64,000 bases of DNA from Amycolatopsis sp. cg9 (GCF_041346945.1 NZ_CP166850.1:7300501-7364500), one strand, 5' to 3'; shown: positions 42,986-51,574, counted from the stretch's first letter. A program made the numbers and translations. The notes: generated from the sequence alone by a model not told the origin.

Positions 42986-45088
42986 GTGCTCGTTCGTCTC
43001 ATCCTCGGCCTGCTCATGACCGTCGTCGGCCTCGCCGTCGCCGGGAAGCGCGTGGCCTTCCTATTCCAGCTGATCAAGGCGGGCCAGCCCGACGCGAAGC
43101 GCTCGAACGAGCTGGGCGCCCGCCTCTTCGCGCAGGTCCGCGAAGTGTTCGGCCAGCGCAAGCTGCTCAAGTGGTCGGTGCCCGGCGCCGCGCACTTCTT
43201 CACGTTCTGGGGCTTCGTCATCCTGGCCTCGGTGTACCTCGAGGCCTACGGCGCCCTGTTCGACGAGAAGTTCGCGATCCCGTGGATCGGCCACTGGGCG
43301 GTGCTCGGCTTCCTGCAGGACTTCATCGCCGTCGCGGTGGCCGTCTCGCTCGGGGTGTTCACGATCATCCGGATCCGCAACGCCCCCGCGCGCAAGGACC
43401 GCGCGTCGCGCTTCTACGGCTCGCACACCAGCGGCGCCTGGCTGATCCTCATCATGATCTTCAACGTCGTCTGGACGATGTTCTTCTTCCGCGGCGCGTC
43501 CTCGGCGTCCGGCAACTTCCCGTACGACAACGGAGCCTACGTCTCCCTCGGCGTCGGGAACCTCCTGGAGCCGCTGGGCCACTCGACGACCGAAGTGCTC
43601 GAAACCGTCGGCCTGCTGCTGCACATCGGCGTCATGCTGGTGTTCCTGTCGATCGTGCTCTACTCCAAGCACCTGCACATCTTCGTCGCGCCGATCAACG
43701 TCTCGGCGAAGCGGCTGCCGGACGCGCTCGGCCCGCTGCTGCCGATGGAGTCCGGCGGCGTCGCGATCGACTTCGAGGACCCGGGCGAGGACGACACGTT
43801 CGGCCGCGGCAAGATCGGCGACTTCACGTGGAAGGGCATGCTCGACTTCGCCACGTGCACCGAGTGCGGCCGCTGCCAGTCGCAGTGCCCGGCGTGGAAC
43901 ACCGGGAAGCCGCTGTCGCCCAAGCTCGTCATCATGAACCTGCGCGACAACCTCTTCGAGGAGGCGCCCTACATCCTCGCGGGCACCGAGCACGAGGAGG
44001 CGCGCCCGCTGGTCGGCCCGGAGGCCGAGGGCGGCGTCATCGACCCGGACGTGCTCTGGTCGTGCACCACCTGCGGCGCGTGCGTCGAGCAGTGCCCGGT
44101 GGACATCGAGCACGTCGACCACATCGTCGACATGCGCCGCTACCAGGTGATGATCGAATCGGCGTTCCCGACCGAGCTGGGCGGGCTGTTCAAGAACCTG
44201 GAGACCAAGGGCAACCCCTGGGGCCAGAACAACTCCGAGCGGCTCGCGTGGACGAAGGACCTCGGCTTCGACGTCCCGGTGTTCGACGGCGAGCTGGGAG
44301 AGGACGTCGAGTACGTCTTCTGGGTCGGCTGCGCGGGCGCGTTCGACGACCAGGCGCGCAAGACCGTCCGCGCCACGGCCGAGCTGCTGCACATCGCCGG
44401 CGTGAACTACGTGGTGCTCGGCAACGAGGAGTCGTGCACCGGCGACCCGGCGCGCCGCGCGGGCAACGAGTTCCTGTTCCAGATGATGGCCCAGCAGACG
44501 GCCGAGACGCTCAACGCCGTGTTCGAAGGCCGCGAGCCGCGCCTGCGCAAGATCGTCACGACGTGCCCGCACTGCCTCAACACGCTCAGCCGTGAGTACC
44601 CGCAGCTGTACGGGCACTACGAGGTCGTGCACCACACGCAGCTGCTGAACCGCCTCGTCCGCGGCGGCCAGCTGACCCCGGTGAAGGCCGTCGAGGACGG
44701 CCCGCGCGTGACCTACCACGACCCGTGCTACCTCGGCCGCCACAACAAGGTCTACACCCCGCCGCGCGACTTGGTCGGCGCGGCCGGCGCCCAGCTCACG
44801 GAAATGCCGCGCCACGCGGACCGAGCCCTCTGCTGCGGCGCCGGCGGTGCCCGCATGTGGATGGAGGAGCAGATCGGCAAGCGCATCAACCTGGAGCGGG
44901 TGGACGAAGCGATCGCGACCGACGCGGAAACGATCGTGACCGGCTGCCCGTTCTGCCGCGTGATGCTCACCGACGGCCTGGTCCAGCGCCAGAGCGAGCA
45001 GAAAGCGGAGAACGTCGACGTCCGCGACGTGGCACAGCTGCTGCTGGAGCGGGTGAAGGCACCGGACAACTCGGCCCCGAAGGTCTGA
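42986..45088 (+). CDS. Membrane Fe-S oxidoreductase, EtfD/HdrD-GlpC-like
   Basis: This 700-residue protein has about six membrane segments in the first 240 residues (nitrate-reductase-gamma/HdrE-like), two [4Fe-4S] motifs CTECGRCQSQCP (near 290) and CTTCGACVEQCP (near 359), and two CCG-type domains (CPHCL near 526; DPCYLGRH and ALCCGAGGARMWME near 580-620). This matches the mycobacterial Rv0338c/EtfD type, which passes electrons from electron-transfer flavoprotein during acyl-CoA oxidation to the quinone pool. GTG 42986 follows CGGAGGA. The conserved chromosomal role suggests this stretch is core genome. Confidence 0.9.
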   Translation: MLVRLILGLLMTVVGLAVAGKRVAFLFQLIKAGQPDAKRSNELGARLFAQVREVFGQRKLLKWSVPGAAHFFTFWGFVILASVYLEAYGALFDEKFAIPWIGHWAVLGFLQDFIAVAVAVSLGVFTIIRIRNAPARKDRASRFYGSHTSGAWLILIMIFNVVWTMFFFRGASSASGNFPYDNGAYVSLGVGNLLEPLGHSTTEVLETVGLLLHIGVMLVFLSIVLYSKHLHIFVAPINVSAKRLPDALGPLLPMESGGVAIDFEDPGEDDTFGRGKIGDFTWKGMLDFATCTECGRCQSQCPAWNTGKPLSPKLVIMNLRDNLFEEAPYILAGTEHEEARPLVGPEAEGGVIDPDVLWSCTTCGACVEQCPVDIEHVDHIVDMRRYQVMIESAFPTELGGLFKNLETKGNPWGQNNSERLAWTKDLGFDVPVFDGELGEDVEYVFWVGCAGAFDDQARKTVRATAELLHIAGVNYVVLGNEESCTGDPARRAGNEFLFQMMAQQTAETLNAVFEGREPRLRKIVTTCPHCLNTLSREYPQLYGHYEVVHHTQLLNRLVRGGQLTPVKAVEDGPRVTYHDPCYLGRHNKVYTPPRDLVGAAGAQLTEMPRHADRALCCGAGGARMWMEEQIGKRINLERVDEAIATDAETIVTGCPFCRVMLTDGLVQRQSEQKAENVDVRDVAQLLLERVKAPDNSAPKV

Positions 45089-45120
45089 ACGGGTTCACCC
45101 GTTCGCCGGATATCTCCGGC

Positions 45121-45165
45121 CCGCCGCACGGCTCTTCCTTGAAGGAGCGAAGAGCCGTGCGGCGG
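45121..45165. terminator. 17-bp perfect hairpin abutting the FHA ribosome-binding site
   Basis: Arms 45121-45137 and 45149-45165 (first arm CCGCCGCACGGCTCTTC) are exact complements around an 11-base loop. It lies 32 bases after the Fe-S reductase stop, and its 3' arm runs into GGGAGGA of the FHA gene. It may terminate the upstream transcript. If included in the FHA mRNA it could also limit ribosome access. Confidence 0.65.
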
Positions 45166-45176
45166 GAGGAGTGCCG

Positions 45177-45941
45177 ATGGCCGAGGCGAGGATCGAAACG
45201 CTCGGCGGCGCCGGTGCGCGCCTGGCGGTGCGCCGGGGGTCGTGGCTGGTGGGGCGCGGGCCCGACGCGGACCTGCGGTTGCCCTCGGACCAGGTGTCGC
45301 TGCGGCACGCCTGGATCCGCCGCGACGGGCGCGGTACCTGGGTCGCCGACGCCGGATCGCGCAACGGCACCTGGGTGAACGGGCGGCGGCTGGCCCCGCG
45401 CCAGGACCACCCGCTGCGCAACGGCGACCGGCTCGAGTTCGGCCCGGTGGCCGCGGTCTACTCCGACGGCGAGGGTGGCGCGCCGCAGACGCGGACGTGG
45501 GAGCGGTCGGCGTCGGGCGGGGTCTCCTTCGGCGACGTCTCCGCCGGCACGATCAACAACGCCGGGCGCGACATCCACCACAGCTACGACCACCGCCAGC
45601 ACCACAACTACGCATTCACCACCCCCGAAGGCGAAGCGATCACCCTGCTGGCCACCGGCAAAGGGCCCGGCCGCGTGATCATGGTGCTCGGGTTCCTCAT
45701 GATCCTGACCGGCTTCGGCATCTGGGCGTCGGTGATCTTCCGGTTCATCAAGGCGGGTTCGGATTCGGTCTCGGCCGGCTCGTTCGACGCGCCACCGCCC
45801 CTGCTCGGCCCGGAGGTCTTCGACGGCGTGCCGCTCGGCGCGGTCGGCTTCGCGCTGTTCGGGCTGGGCGGCGTGGTGGTGCTGATCGGGATGGTCATGG
45901 CCAAGGCGGCGCGCGAGCGGCGCCGGAACGGGAGGCGCTAG
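45177..45941 (+). CDS. FHA-domain membrane protein
   Basis: This 254-residue protein has an FHA domain at about residues 12-95, with the phosphothreonine-binding signature GRGPDADLRLPSD, SLRHAWI and DAGSRNGTWVNGRRL. A short linker (residues 118-142) reads VSAGTINNAGRDIHHSYDHR. Then come two membrane segments (about 160-186 and 220-243) and a basic C-terminal tail. ATG 45177 is preceded by GGGAGGA. FHA domains read phosphorylation by Ser/Thr kinases, but none is adjacent. The next gene starts at the base after this stop and shares the GT(I/V)NNA motif, so the two probably work together. Confidence 0.88.
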   Translation: MAEARIETLGGAGARLAVRRGSWLVGRGPDADLRLPSDQVSLRHAWIRRDGRGTWVADAGSRNGTWVNGRRLAPRQDHPLRNGDRLEFGPVAAVYSDGEGGAPQTRTWERSASGGVSFGDVSAGTINNAGRDIHHSYDHRQHHNYAFTTPEGEAITLLATGKGPGRVIMVLGFLMILTGFGIWASVIFRFIKAGSDSVSAGSFDAPPPLLGPEVFDGVPLGAVGFALFGLGGVVVLIGMVMAKAARERRRNGRR

Positions 45942-46307
45942 GTGGACGGCATCCACTTCCACGGCGAGGTCCGCGCCGGGACGGTCAACAACGCGGTGCA
46001 CGGCGACATCAACACCGTCCACGGCGGCCGCCAGGGGATCCACCGCGGCTTCGACGCCCGCCAGGTCGCCGAGCTGGTCCGGGCGGTCCGTGCGGAACTG
46101 GACGCGGCCCGCCTCCCGCCGGCGGCGAAGGAAGCCGTGCACGACGCGCTGGACGAGGTCGACCGGGACGTGGTGCGCGGCGGGTCCGCCGGCGCCGCCC
46201 AGCGGGTGCGGGAGCTGCTCCGGGACGCCGGCGGCCTCGCGACCGCCGGCGCGGGGTTGTGGACCGCGCTGCGGGCTTTGGCCGCGGCGGTCGGCGTGCC
46301 GCTTTAG
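45942..46307 (+). CDS. Small partner of the FHA protein, function unknown
   Basis: This 121-residue protein starts with GTG directly after the FHA stop (no spacer), so translation is probably coupled. Its N terminus (FHGEVRAGTVNNAVHGDINT, from residue 6) mirrors the FHA linker motif (FGDVSAGTINNAGRDIHHSY). The rest is helical (QVAELVRAVRAELDAARLPP). Glycine/asparagine motifs of this kind are common in poorly described actinobacterial signalling proteins and may form a small beta element for assembly. I do not recognise the family. Confidence 0.75.
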   Translation: MDGIHFHGEVRAGTVNNAVHGDINTVHGGRQGIHRGFDARQVAELVRAVRAELDAARLPPAAKEAVHDALDEVDRDVVRGGSAGAAQRVRELLRDAGGLATAGAGLWTALRALAAAVGVPL

Positions 46308-46413
46308 TCGTCCACAGTGGACGGTTCCGATGTCGTGGTCTCCGTGTCGTCCAGCCGGGCTCCACTCGAAGTGATGTGAGCGAACTAGTTCGTACATTAC
46401 GGCGCAGTGGCGC

Positions 46414-46485
46414 TTGACCAGCTACCTGATCGGACTCGTCGGCACGGGCATCGGGCCGTCCGCCAGCCCGGCGCTGCACGAGTGA
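46414..46485 (+). pseudogene. Remnant of the 5' end of a shikimate dehydrogenase gene
   Basis: Translated from TTG 46414, the frame gives LTS then YLIGLVGTGIGPSASPALHE and a stop. This strongly resembles the N terminus of actinobacterial shikimate/quinate dehydrogenases (YLIGLIGxGIGxSLSPALHE). No continuation is found in any frame beyond the stop at 46483, so only the first two dozen codons survive. It sits in the 665-base gap 46308-46972. CGAACTAGTTCG (46381-46392), a perfect palindrome, is just upstream and may be the old operator. Confidence 0.6.
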
Positions 46486-46667
46486 GTCGCGAGCCACGGC
46501 CGGGGCAAACGGCACACTCCGGTCCACGCCTCGCAGGGGTGGGTTCCCGGCGCCCGGGAGCCCTTCGGAGCGACCTGGCGGCGCGGTGAACGCACTGGTG
46601 CGGATGGCCGCACCGCACCCCCCCGACCTGCCGCGCCACCAGCGAAAACGCCGTCCCGATCGCGTCC

Positions 46668-46706
46668 GCCGCCCCGGGAGTCCTTTCCCGGGGCGGCTTT
46701 CGTTGT
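46668..46706 (+). terminator. Rho-independent terminator
   Basis: Arms 46668-46679 (GCCGCCCCGGGA) and 46686-46697 pair perfectly with a six-base loop and are followed by TTTCGTTGT, the best T-tail in the window. There is no intact gene just upstream, so it probably belonged to the decayed shikimate dehydrogenase locus. Confidence 0.75.
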
Positions 46707-46872
46707 CTCCAGTGTGCGATCCAGTGGCGATTTCCGGCTCCCTCGCGGTGAAAAACGGCCCGGACACCTTCCTATTCGGACGACTTCTCCCGCTCACTCA
46801 CGTCGACCGGGTGACCGGTCGGCTACTCCCCGTCAGAGTCCCCGGTGGGTTTACAACGTTCCGGCAACCGCC

Positions 46873-46898
46873 TTGACAGGGCCTGTGGTACGTACCAC
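46873..46898 (+). promoter_or_regulatory. -35 element and palindromic operator of the das-like operon
   Basis: TTGACA (46873-46878) is a consensus -35. GTGGTACGTACCAC (46885-46898) is a perfect 14-base palindrome in the spacer/-10 zone, with the GT-TA-AC pattern of GntR/HutC sites. No strong -10 can be picked. The start codon is 75 bases after the palindrome. Confidence 0.6.
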
Positions 46899-46910
46899 TC
46901 TAAGCCCAAC

Positions 46911-46926
46911 ATTGGTCTACACCATT
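46911..46926. promoter_or_regulatory. DasR-responsive element (dre)-like site
   Basis: ATTGGTCTACACCATT closely matches the dre pattern (A-N-TGGTCTAGACCA-N-T) bound by DasR, the GntR-family regulator of N-acetylglucosamine metabolism in streptomycetes. It lies upstream of a DasABC/NagZ-like operon, where dre sites are expected. Glucosamine-6-phosphate would relieve repression if DasR behaves as in Streptomyces. Confidence 0.75.
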
Positions 46927-46972
46927 TGGGGAGCCTGGCCGTGGCGGCCGGGTATCGAAAGGACGGCATCGA

Positions 46973-48277
46973 GTGAAACGCTGGCTCAAGCTGGCGGCGG
47001 GCGCCGCCGCATTCACGCTCGCGACCGCAGGGTGCGCGGGCTCCAGCGGATCGGACACCGCCGCGTCGTCGAGCGGTGCTCCCGCGCAGATCACCGGCGA
47101 CGTCACGGTCTGGCTGATGACGGGCTCCGCGCCCGCCACGCTGACCGACGCGCTGAACAAGGAGTTCGAGGCCGCGCACCCCGGGGTCAAGGTCAAGTAC
47201 GAAGTCCAGCAGTGGGACGGCATCCAGCAGAAGCTGACCACCGCCCTGGCCGGCGGCACCCCGCCGGACGTCATCGAGATCGGCAACACGCAGACCGCGG
47301 CGTTCGCCTCGCAGGACGGCGTCCTGACCGACCTCTCCGGGGACAAGGACAGCTTCAACGGCGCCCAGTGGCTGAAGGGCCTCGCCGACTCGGGCACCTA
47401 CGACGGCAAGACCTACGGCGTGCCGTTCTACGCGGCGAACCGCGAGGTCATCTACCGCAAGGACATGTTCGAGCAGGCCGGCATCGCCAAGCCGCCGACG
47501 TCGAACGACGAGTGGATCGACGCGATCGGCAAGCTGAAGACGAAGTTCGGCTCGGACCCCGACTTCCAGGCCCTGTACATGCCGGGGCAGAACTGGTACT
47601 CGCTGCTGTCCTTCATCTGGGACAACGGCGGTGACATCGCCCAGGCCGACGGCAAGAACTTCAAGGCGACGCTGGACAGCGCCGGCGCGAAGGCGGGCCT
47701 CGAGTTCTACAAGAAGCTCGTCGACACCTCCGGCACCAAGGCGCCGAAGGACGCGGACGAGGCCAAGCCGCAGCAGGCGACCGTCTACGGTGCCGGCAAG
47801 GTGGCCATGATGATCGGTCTCCCGTGGGAGCTGGCGACGGCGGCGAAGACCGACCCGAGCCTGACCGCCAAGACCGGTGCTTTCGCGATCCCGAGCAAGA
47901 CCGCCGGTCAGAGCGCCCCGGTCTTCCTGGGCGGCTCGAACCTGGCCATCCCGGCCAACAGCAAGAACGTGGCCGCGGCCAAGGAGTACATCAAGCTGCT
48001 CTCCAGCGCGAAGTACCAGGGCCAGCTCGCCGCCGCCGGCGTCGTGCCCGGCACGTCGACCGACCTGACCGGCCTGGACAAGGACCCGCTGGGCAGCGTC
48101 ATGGCGAAGGCCTCCGCCAACGGCAAGGCCGTGCCGGCCAGCCCGAAGTGGGGTGACGTGGAGTCCGGCCAGAACCCGGTCAAGGACATGCTGACCGCGT
48201 ACCTGACCGGCAAGAAGACGCTCGACCAGGCGACCGCCGACGCCAACGCAGCGCTGAACAAGCTCATCGGCGGATGA
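46973..48277 (+). CDS. Sugar-binding lipoprotein, DasA/NgcE-like
   Basis: This 434-residue solute-binding protein starts at GTG 46973. Its signal peptide ends in the lipobox TAGC near residue 21, followed by a Ser/Ala-rich linker. Mature motifs fit family-1 sugar binders: GDVTVWLMTG, GTPPDVIEIGNTQ, YGVPFYAANREVIYRKD and a tryptophan-rich ligand region (NWYSLLSFIWDNGGD). With a dre-like site upstream and a NagZ-type hexosaminidase at the operon end, it probably binds chitobiose or another N-acetylglucosamine oligosaccharide. Stop and next start overlap (ATGA). Ligand is inferred from context. Confidence 0.92.
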   Translation: MKRWLKLAAGAAAFTLATAGCAGSSGSDTAASSSGAPAQITGDVTVWLMTGSAPATLTDALNKEFEAAHPGVKVKYEVQQWDGIQQKLTTALAGGTPPDVIEIGNTQTAAFASQDGVLTDLSGDKDSFNGAQWLKGLADSGTYDGKTYGVPFYAANREVIYRKDMFEQAGIAKPPTSNDEWIDAIGKLKTKFGSDPDFQALYMPGQNWYSLLSFIWDNGGDIAQADGKNFKATLDSAGAKAGLEFYKKLVDTSGTKAPKDADEAKPQQATVYGAGKVAMMIGLPWELATAAKTDPSLTAKTGAFAIPSKTAGQSAPVFLGGSNLAIPANSKNVAAAKEYIKLLSSAKYQGQLAAAGVVPGTSTDLTGLDKDPLGSVMAKASANGKAVPASPKWGDVESGQNPVKDMLTAYLTGKKTLDQATADANAALNKLIGG

Positions 48278-49260
48278 CAGCGACCGCCAATGTGACGATG
48301 CCGGCGGGGGCGACCCCGCCGGCATCGCCGCGCGACCCGGGGGTCAAGCGGCGCAGGCGGGGCCGGTTCGGCGACCGGGTCCTCCCGTACCTGCTGCTGC
48401 TCCCCGCGCTCGCCGCGATCCTCGTCCTGCTCGCCTGGCCGCTGGTCCAGGTGCTCGCGATCAGCTTCCGCAAGCTCGACATCGGCCAGCTCGTCTCCGG
48501 CAAGACGGTCTGGATCGGCTTCGACAACTACACGAACACGCTCTCGGACCCCGAGTTCTGGACCGTCACCTTCCGGACGCTGGTCTTCACCGCCGCGATC
48601 GTGGCCGCCACCATCCTCGGCGGCCTGCTGCTGGCGGTGCTCATGCGCCACCTCGGCCCGGTCGTGCGGATCCTGGTCCAGGTGACGCTGGTGCTGGCCT
48701 GGGCCACCCCGGTGATCGCCACGACCACCGTCTTCCAGTGGATCTTCGACGAGCAGTACGGCATCCTCAACAAGACCCTCGACCGGCTGGGCTTCCACGG
48801 CTTCATCGGCTTCTCGTGGTTCTCCAGCGGTCCCAGCACGCTGGCCGTGATCGGGCTGCTCATCGTGTGGCAGGCCGTGCCGTTCGTGACGTTCTCGCTG
48901 TACGCGGGCATCATCGGCGTCTCGCGGGAGCAGTACGAGGCCGCCGGCATCGACGGCGCCAGCGCGTGGCAGACGTTCCGCGCGGTCACCTGGCCCGCGA
49001 TCCGGCCGATCACCACGATGGTGACGTTCCTGTCGGTGCTGTGGGACTTCAACGCCTTCGCCCAGATCTGGGCGATCCGCGAAGGCGGCCCCGACGGCGG
49101 GAGCACCACGCTGGCCGTCGTGCTGTACCTCAAGGGCATCGCGGGCAACCACTTCGGCGCGGCGGGCGCGATCGCGACCCTGATGCTGATCGTGCTCGCG
49201 CTCATCACGGGCCGGTACATCCAGCTGCTCACCCGGACCCGGGAAGGTGATCTGTCGTGA
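48274..49260 (+). CDS. ABC sugar transporter permease, DasB-like (MalF type)
   Basis: This 328-residue permease has a basic cytoplasmic N terminus (VKRRRRGRFGD), six hydrophobic segments beginning VLPYLLLLPALAAILVLLAW, and the EAA loop YEAAGIDGASAWQTFRAVTW. ATG 48274 overlaps the binding-protein stop, and its own stop overlaps the next start, so the three transport genes are coupled. No ATPase gene is present; a shared MsiK-like ATPase is expected. Confidence 0.93.
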   Translation: MTATANVTMPAGATPPASPRDPGVKRRRRGRFGDRVLPYLLLLPALAAILVLLAWPLVQVLAISFRKLDIGQLVSGKTVWIGFDNYTNTLSDPEFWTVTFRTLVFTAAIVAATILGGLLLAVLMRHLGPVVRILVQVTLVLAWATPVIATTTVFQWIFDEQYGILNKTLDRLGFHGFIGFSWFSSGPSTLAVIGLLIVWQAVPFVTFSLYAGIIGVSREQYEAAGIDGASAWQTFRAVTWPAIRPITTMVTFLSVLWDFNAFAQIWAIREGGPDGGSTTLAVVLYLKGIAGNHFGAAGAIATLMLIVLALITGRYIQLLTRTREGDLS

Positions 49261-50087
49261 AGAAATCGCTGTCGCAGCGGATCGTGCTCTCGGTGGTCGG
49301 CGTGCTGGTCGCGCTGGCGATCGTCTTCCCGACGTACTGGATGTTCGTCACCTCGCTGCGGACGCCCGGCGAGATCCTCTCGCCGAAGTACGACCTCATC
49401 CCGACGTCGTTCTCGTTCGGCAACTTCGCCACCGCGCTCGGCAAGGACAACTTCCCGACGTACCTGCTGAACAGCCTGATCGTCACCGTCGGGTCGGTGC
49501 TGTGCGCGCTGGTCGCCGGGACGCTCGCGGCGATCCCGCTCTCGCGGCTGCGCTTCACCGGCCGCAAGGGCTTCCTGGTGCTGGTCATGGTGGCGCAGCT
49601 GGCGCCGGTGTCGGCCCTGTTCATCCCGCTGTTCCTGCTGATGCGGGACGCCGGGCTGCTCAACACGCTGCCGTCGCTGCTGCTGATCTACTTCGCCACC
49701 ACGCTGCCGTTCACGGTGTGGATGCTCTACGGCTTCGTCAACGGGATCCCGTACGAGCTGGAAGAGGCCGCGATGATCGACGGCTGCAGCCAGACCGGCG
49801 CCTTCCGCCGGGTCACGCTGCCGCTGCTCGGACCGGGACTGGTCACCACGTCGGTGTTCAGCTTCATCACCGCGTGGAACGAGTACCTGTTCGCGCTGGT
49901 CTTCATCCAGGACAAGCCGAAGGAGACCCTGCCGGTGTGGCTCGCGTCGTTCCGCACGGCGTTCGCCACCGACTGGGGCGGGGTGATGGCCGCGTCGGTC
50001 ATCTACGCGGTCCCGGCGCTGATCTTCTTCCTGCTCGTGCAGCGCAAGCTCGTGTCCGGCGCGACCGCCGGCGCCGTGAAGGGATAG
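49257..50087 (+). CDS. ABC sugar transporter permease, DasC-like (MalG type)
   Basis: This 276-residue permease starts at GTG 49257 in a GTGA overlap. It has six membrane segments and the EAA loop LEEAAMIDGCSQTGAFRRVT. The C terminus TAGAVKG is typical of MalG-type partners. It completes the membrane channel for the sugar bound by the upstream lipoprotein. Confidence 0.93.
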   Translation: MKKSLSQRIVLSVVGVLVALAIVFPTYWMFVTSLRTPGEILSPKYDLIPTSFSFGNFATALGKDNFPTYLLNSLIVTVGSVLCALVAGTLAAIPLSRLRFTGRKGFLVLVMVAQLAPVSALFIPLFLLMRDAGLLNTLPSLLLIYFATTLPFTVWMLYGFVNGIPYELEEAAMIDGCSQTGAFRRVTLPLLGPGLVTTSVFSFITAWNEYLFALVFIQDKPKETLPVWLASFRTAFATDWGGVMAASVIYAVPALIFFLLVQRKLVSGATAGAVKG

Positions 50088-50090
50088 CCG

Positions 50091-51533
50091 TTGTCTCCCG
50101 AACCCGCAACGCTCGCCGAGGCCGTCCTCCTGCCCGGGTTCGCCGGGACGACCGCGCCGGACTGGCTGCGCAGGCGTGTCGCCGGCGGCCTCGGCGGGGT
50201 GGTGCTGTTCGGCCGCAACGTCGTCGACGACGAGCAGGTCGCCGCCCTCACCGCGCAGCTGCGGGGTGAGCGCGACGGTGTCGTGGTCGGGATCGACGAG
50301 GAGGGTGGCGACGTCACCCGCCTCGACGTCAACACCGGGTCGTTCGTGCCGGGCCCGCTCGCGCTGGGCGCGGCCGACGACCCGGAGCTGACCACCGCGG
50401 TCGCCGCCGCGCTCGGCGAACGGCTCGCCGCCTGCGGCGTGACGCTCGACCTGGCGCCGTGCGCGGACCTCACCCTGGCGGCCGAGGACCCGATCATCGG
50501 CGTGCGGGCGTTCGGGTCCGACCCGGCGAAGGCTTCGCCGCACGTCGCGGCGTACGTGACCGGGCTGCAGAAGTACGGCGTGGCCGCGTGCGCCAAGCAC
50601 TTCCCGGGCCACGGCGCCGCGACCGAGGACTCGCACGTGGCGCTGCCGGTGCTGCCGCGGACCGTCGAAGAGCTGCGGGAGATCGAGCTGGTCCCGTTCG
50701 CCGCGGCGATCCGGGCCGGGGTGCGCTCGGTGATGTCGGGCCACCTGGTCGTGCGGGCCTGGGGCGACGAGCCGGCCACGCTCAACCGGACGGCGCTGAC
50801 CGGCGTCCTTCGCGGCGAGCTCGGCTTCACCGGCGCGGTGATCACCGACGCACTGGAGATGGGCGCGGTTTCGGGCGCGTACGGCAAGCACGACGGCCTC
50901 GGCCGCTCGGCCGTGCGGGCCCTGGCCGCGGGTGCGGACGCGCTCTGCCTCGGCGGCGCGGCGTTCGAGGCCGAGCACCTGGACGCGTGCGTCGCGGCCA
51001 TCGTGGCGGCGGTCGCGGCGGGGGAGCTGCCCCTGGAGCGGCTCGAGGAGGCGGCCGCGCGGACGGCGGCGCTGGGCACCGACCCGGCCCCGGCCACGGT
51101 CGGCCCGGTCGACCGGCGGCTGGGTCTCGAAGCGGCGCGCAAGGCGTTGCGCGTGCGGGGCGAACCGCGGCTGGACGGCCCGCCGCTGGTGGTCGACGTC
51201 CAGACCGAGCCGACCATCGCGGCCGGCCCGATGCCGTGGGGCCTCGGCGCGCACCTGGCCGAGCTGGTGCCGGGCACGCGGACGCTGACCGCGAGCCCGG
51301 AGGACGCCGACGCCGTGCTCGAAGCGGCGCAAGGGTTCCGCAGCGTCGTCGTGGTGACGCGGGAAGCGCACCGGCACCCGCGCGTCCGCGCGCTGCTGGC
51401 CGCGTTGTCCACTGTGGACTACATCCGCGTGGAGACCGGGGCGCCGGGGCCGGCGGACGAGGGCGGCCCGCGGATCGACACGTTCAGCGGCTCCTACGTG
51501 AGCCTGCGCGCGGCGGCCGAGTACCTGGCCTGA
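50091..51533 (+). CDS. nagZ: Glycoside hydrolase family 3 beta-N-acetylhexosaminidase (NagZ/DasD-like)
   Basis: This 480-residue protein starts at TTG 50091, three bases after the permease stop, and lacks a signal peptide. NagZ hallmarks are present: GIDEEGGDVTRLD, the KHFPGHG...DSHVALPV loop that carries the unusual Asp-His catalytic pair (near residue 170), and the nucleophile region VITDALEMGAV (Asp near 250). It would release N-acetylglucosamine from imported chitobiose or cell-wall fragments inside the cell. The operon order SBP-permease-permease-hexosaminidase equals dasABCD of streptomycetes. A 13-bp terminator hairpin follows. Confidence 0.9.
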   Translation: MSPEPATLAEAVLLPGFAGTTAPDWLRRRVAGGLGGVVLFGRNVVDDEQVAALTAQLRGERDGVVVGIDEEGGDVTRLDVNTGSFVPGPLALGAADDPELTTAVAAALGERLAACGVTLDLAPCADLTLAAEDPIIGVRAFGSDPAKASPHVAAYVTGLQKYGVAACAKHFPGHGAATEDSHVALPVLPRTVEELREIELVPFAAAIRAGVRSVMSGHLVVRAWGDEPATLNRTALTGVLRGELGFTGAVITDALEMGAVSGAYGKHDGLGRSAVRALAAGADALCLGGAAFEAEHLDACVAAIVAAVAAGELPLERLEEAAARTAALGTDPAPATVGPVDRRLGLEAARKALRVRGEPRLDGPPLVVDVQTEPTIAAGPMPWGLGAHLAELVPGTRTLTASPEDADAVLEAAQGFRSVVVVTREAHRHPRVRALLAALSTVDYIRVETGAPGPADEGGPRIDTFSGSYVSLRAAAEYLA

Positions 51534-51540
51534 GTTCTCC

Positions 51541-51574
51541 CGAAGCCCCGCCGGCCGCGCCCGGCGGGGCTTCG
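51541..51574 (+). terminator. Terminator of the das-like operon
   Basis: Arms 51541-51553 (CGAAGCCCCGCCG) and 51562-51574 are perfect complements around an eight-base loop, seven bases after the hexosaminidase stop. It is followed by a mixed T/C stretch rather than a pure T-run. Confidence 0.7.

Noticed and set aside
46407..46589. A 60-codon open frame in the gap before the das-like operon
   Set aside because: Its translation is Arg/Gly/Pro-rich without motif; the overlapping frame with the shikimate dehydrogenase match explains the sequence better.
46490..46600. GGTTCCCGGCGCC considered as a tRNA T-arm
   Set aside because: No acceptor stem or anticodon arm can be paired around it on either strand.
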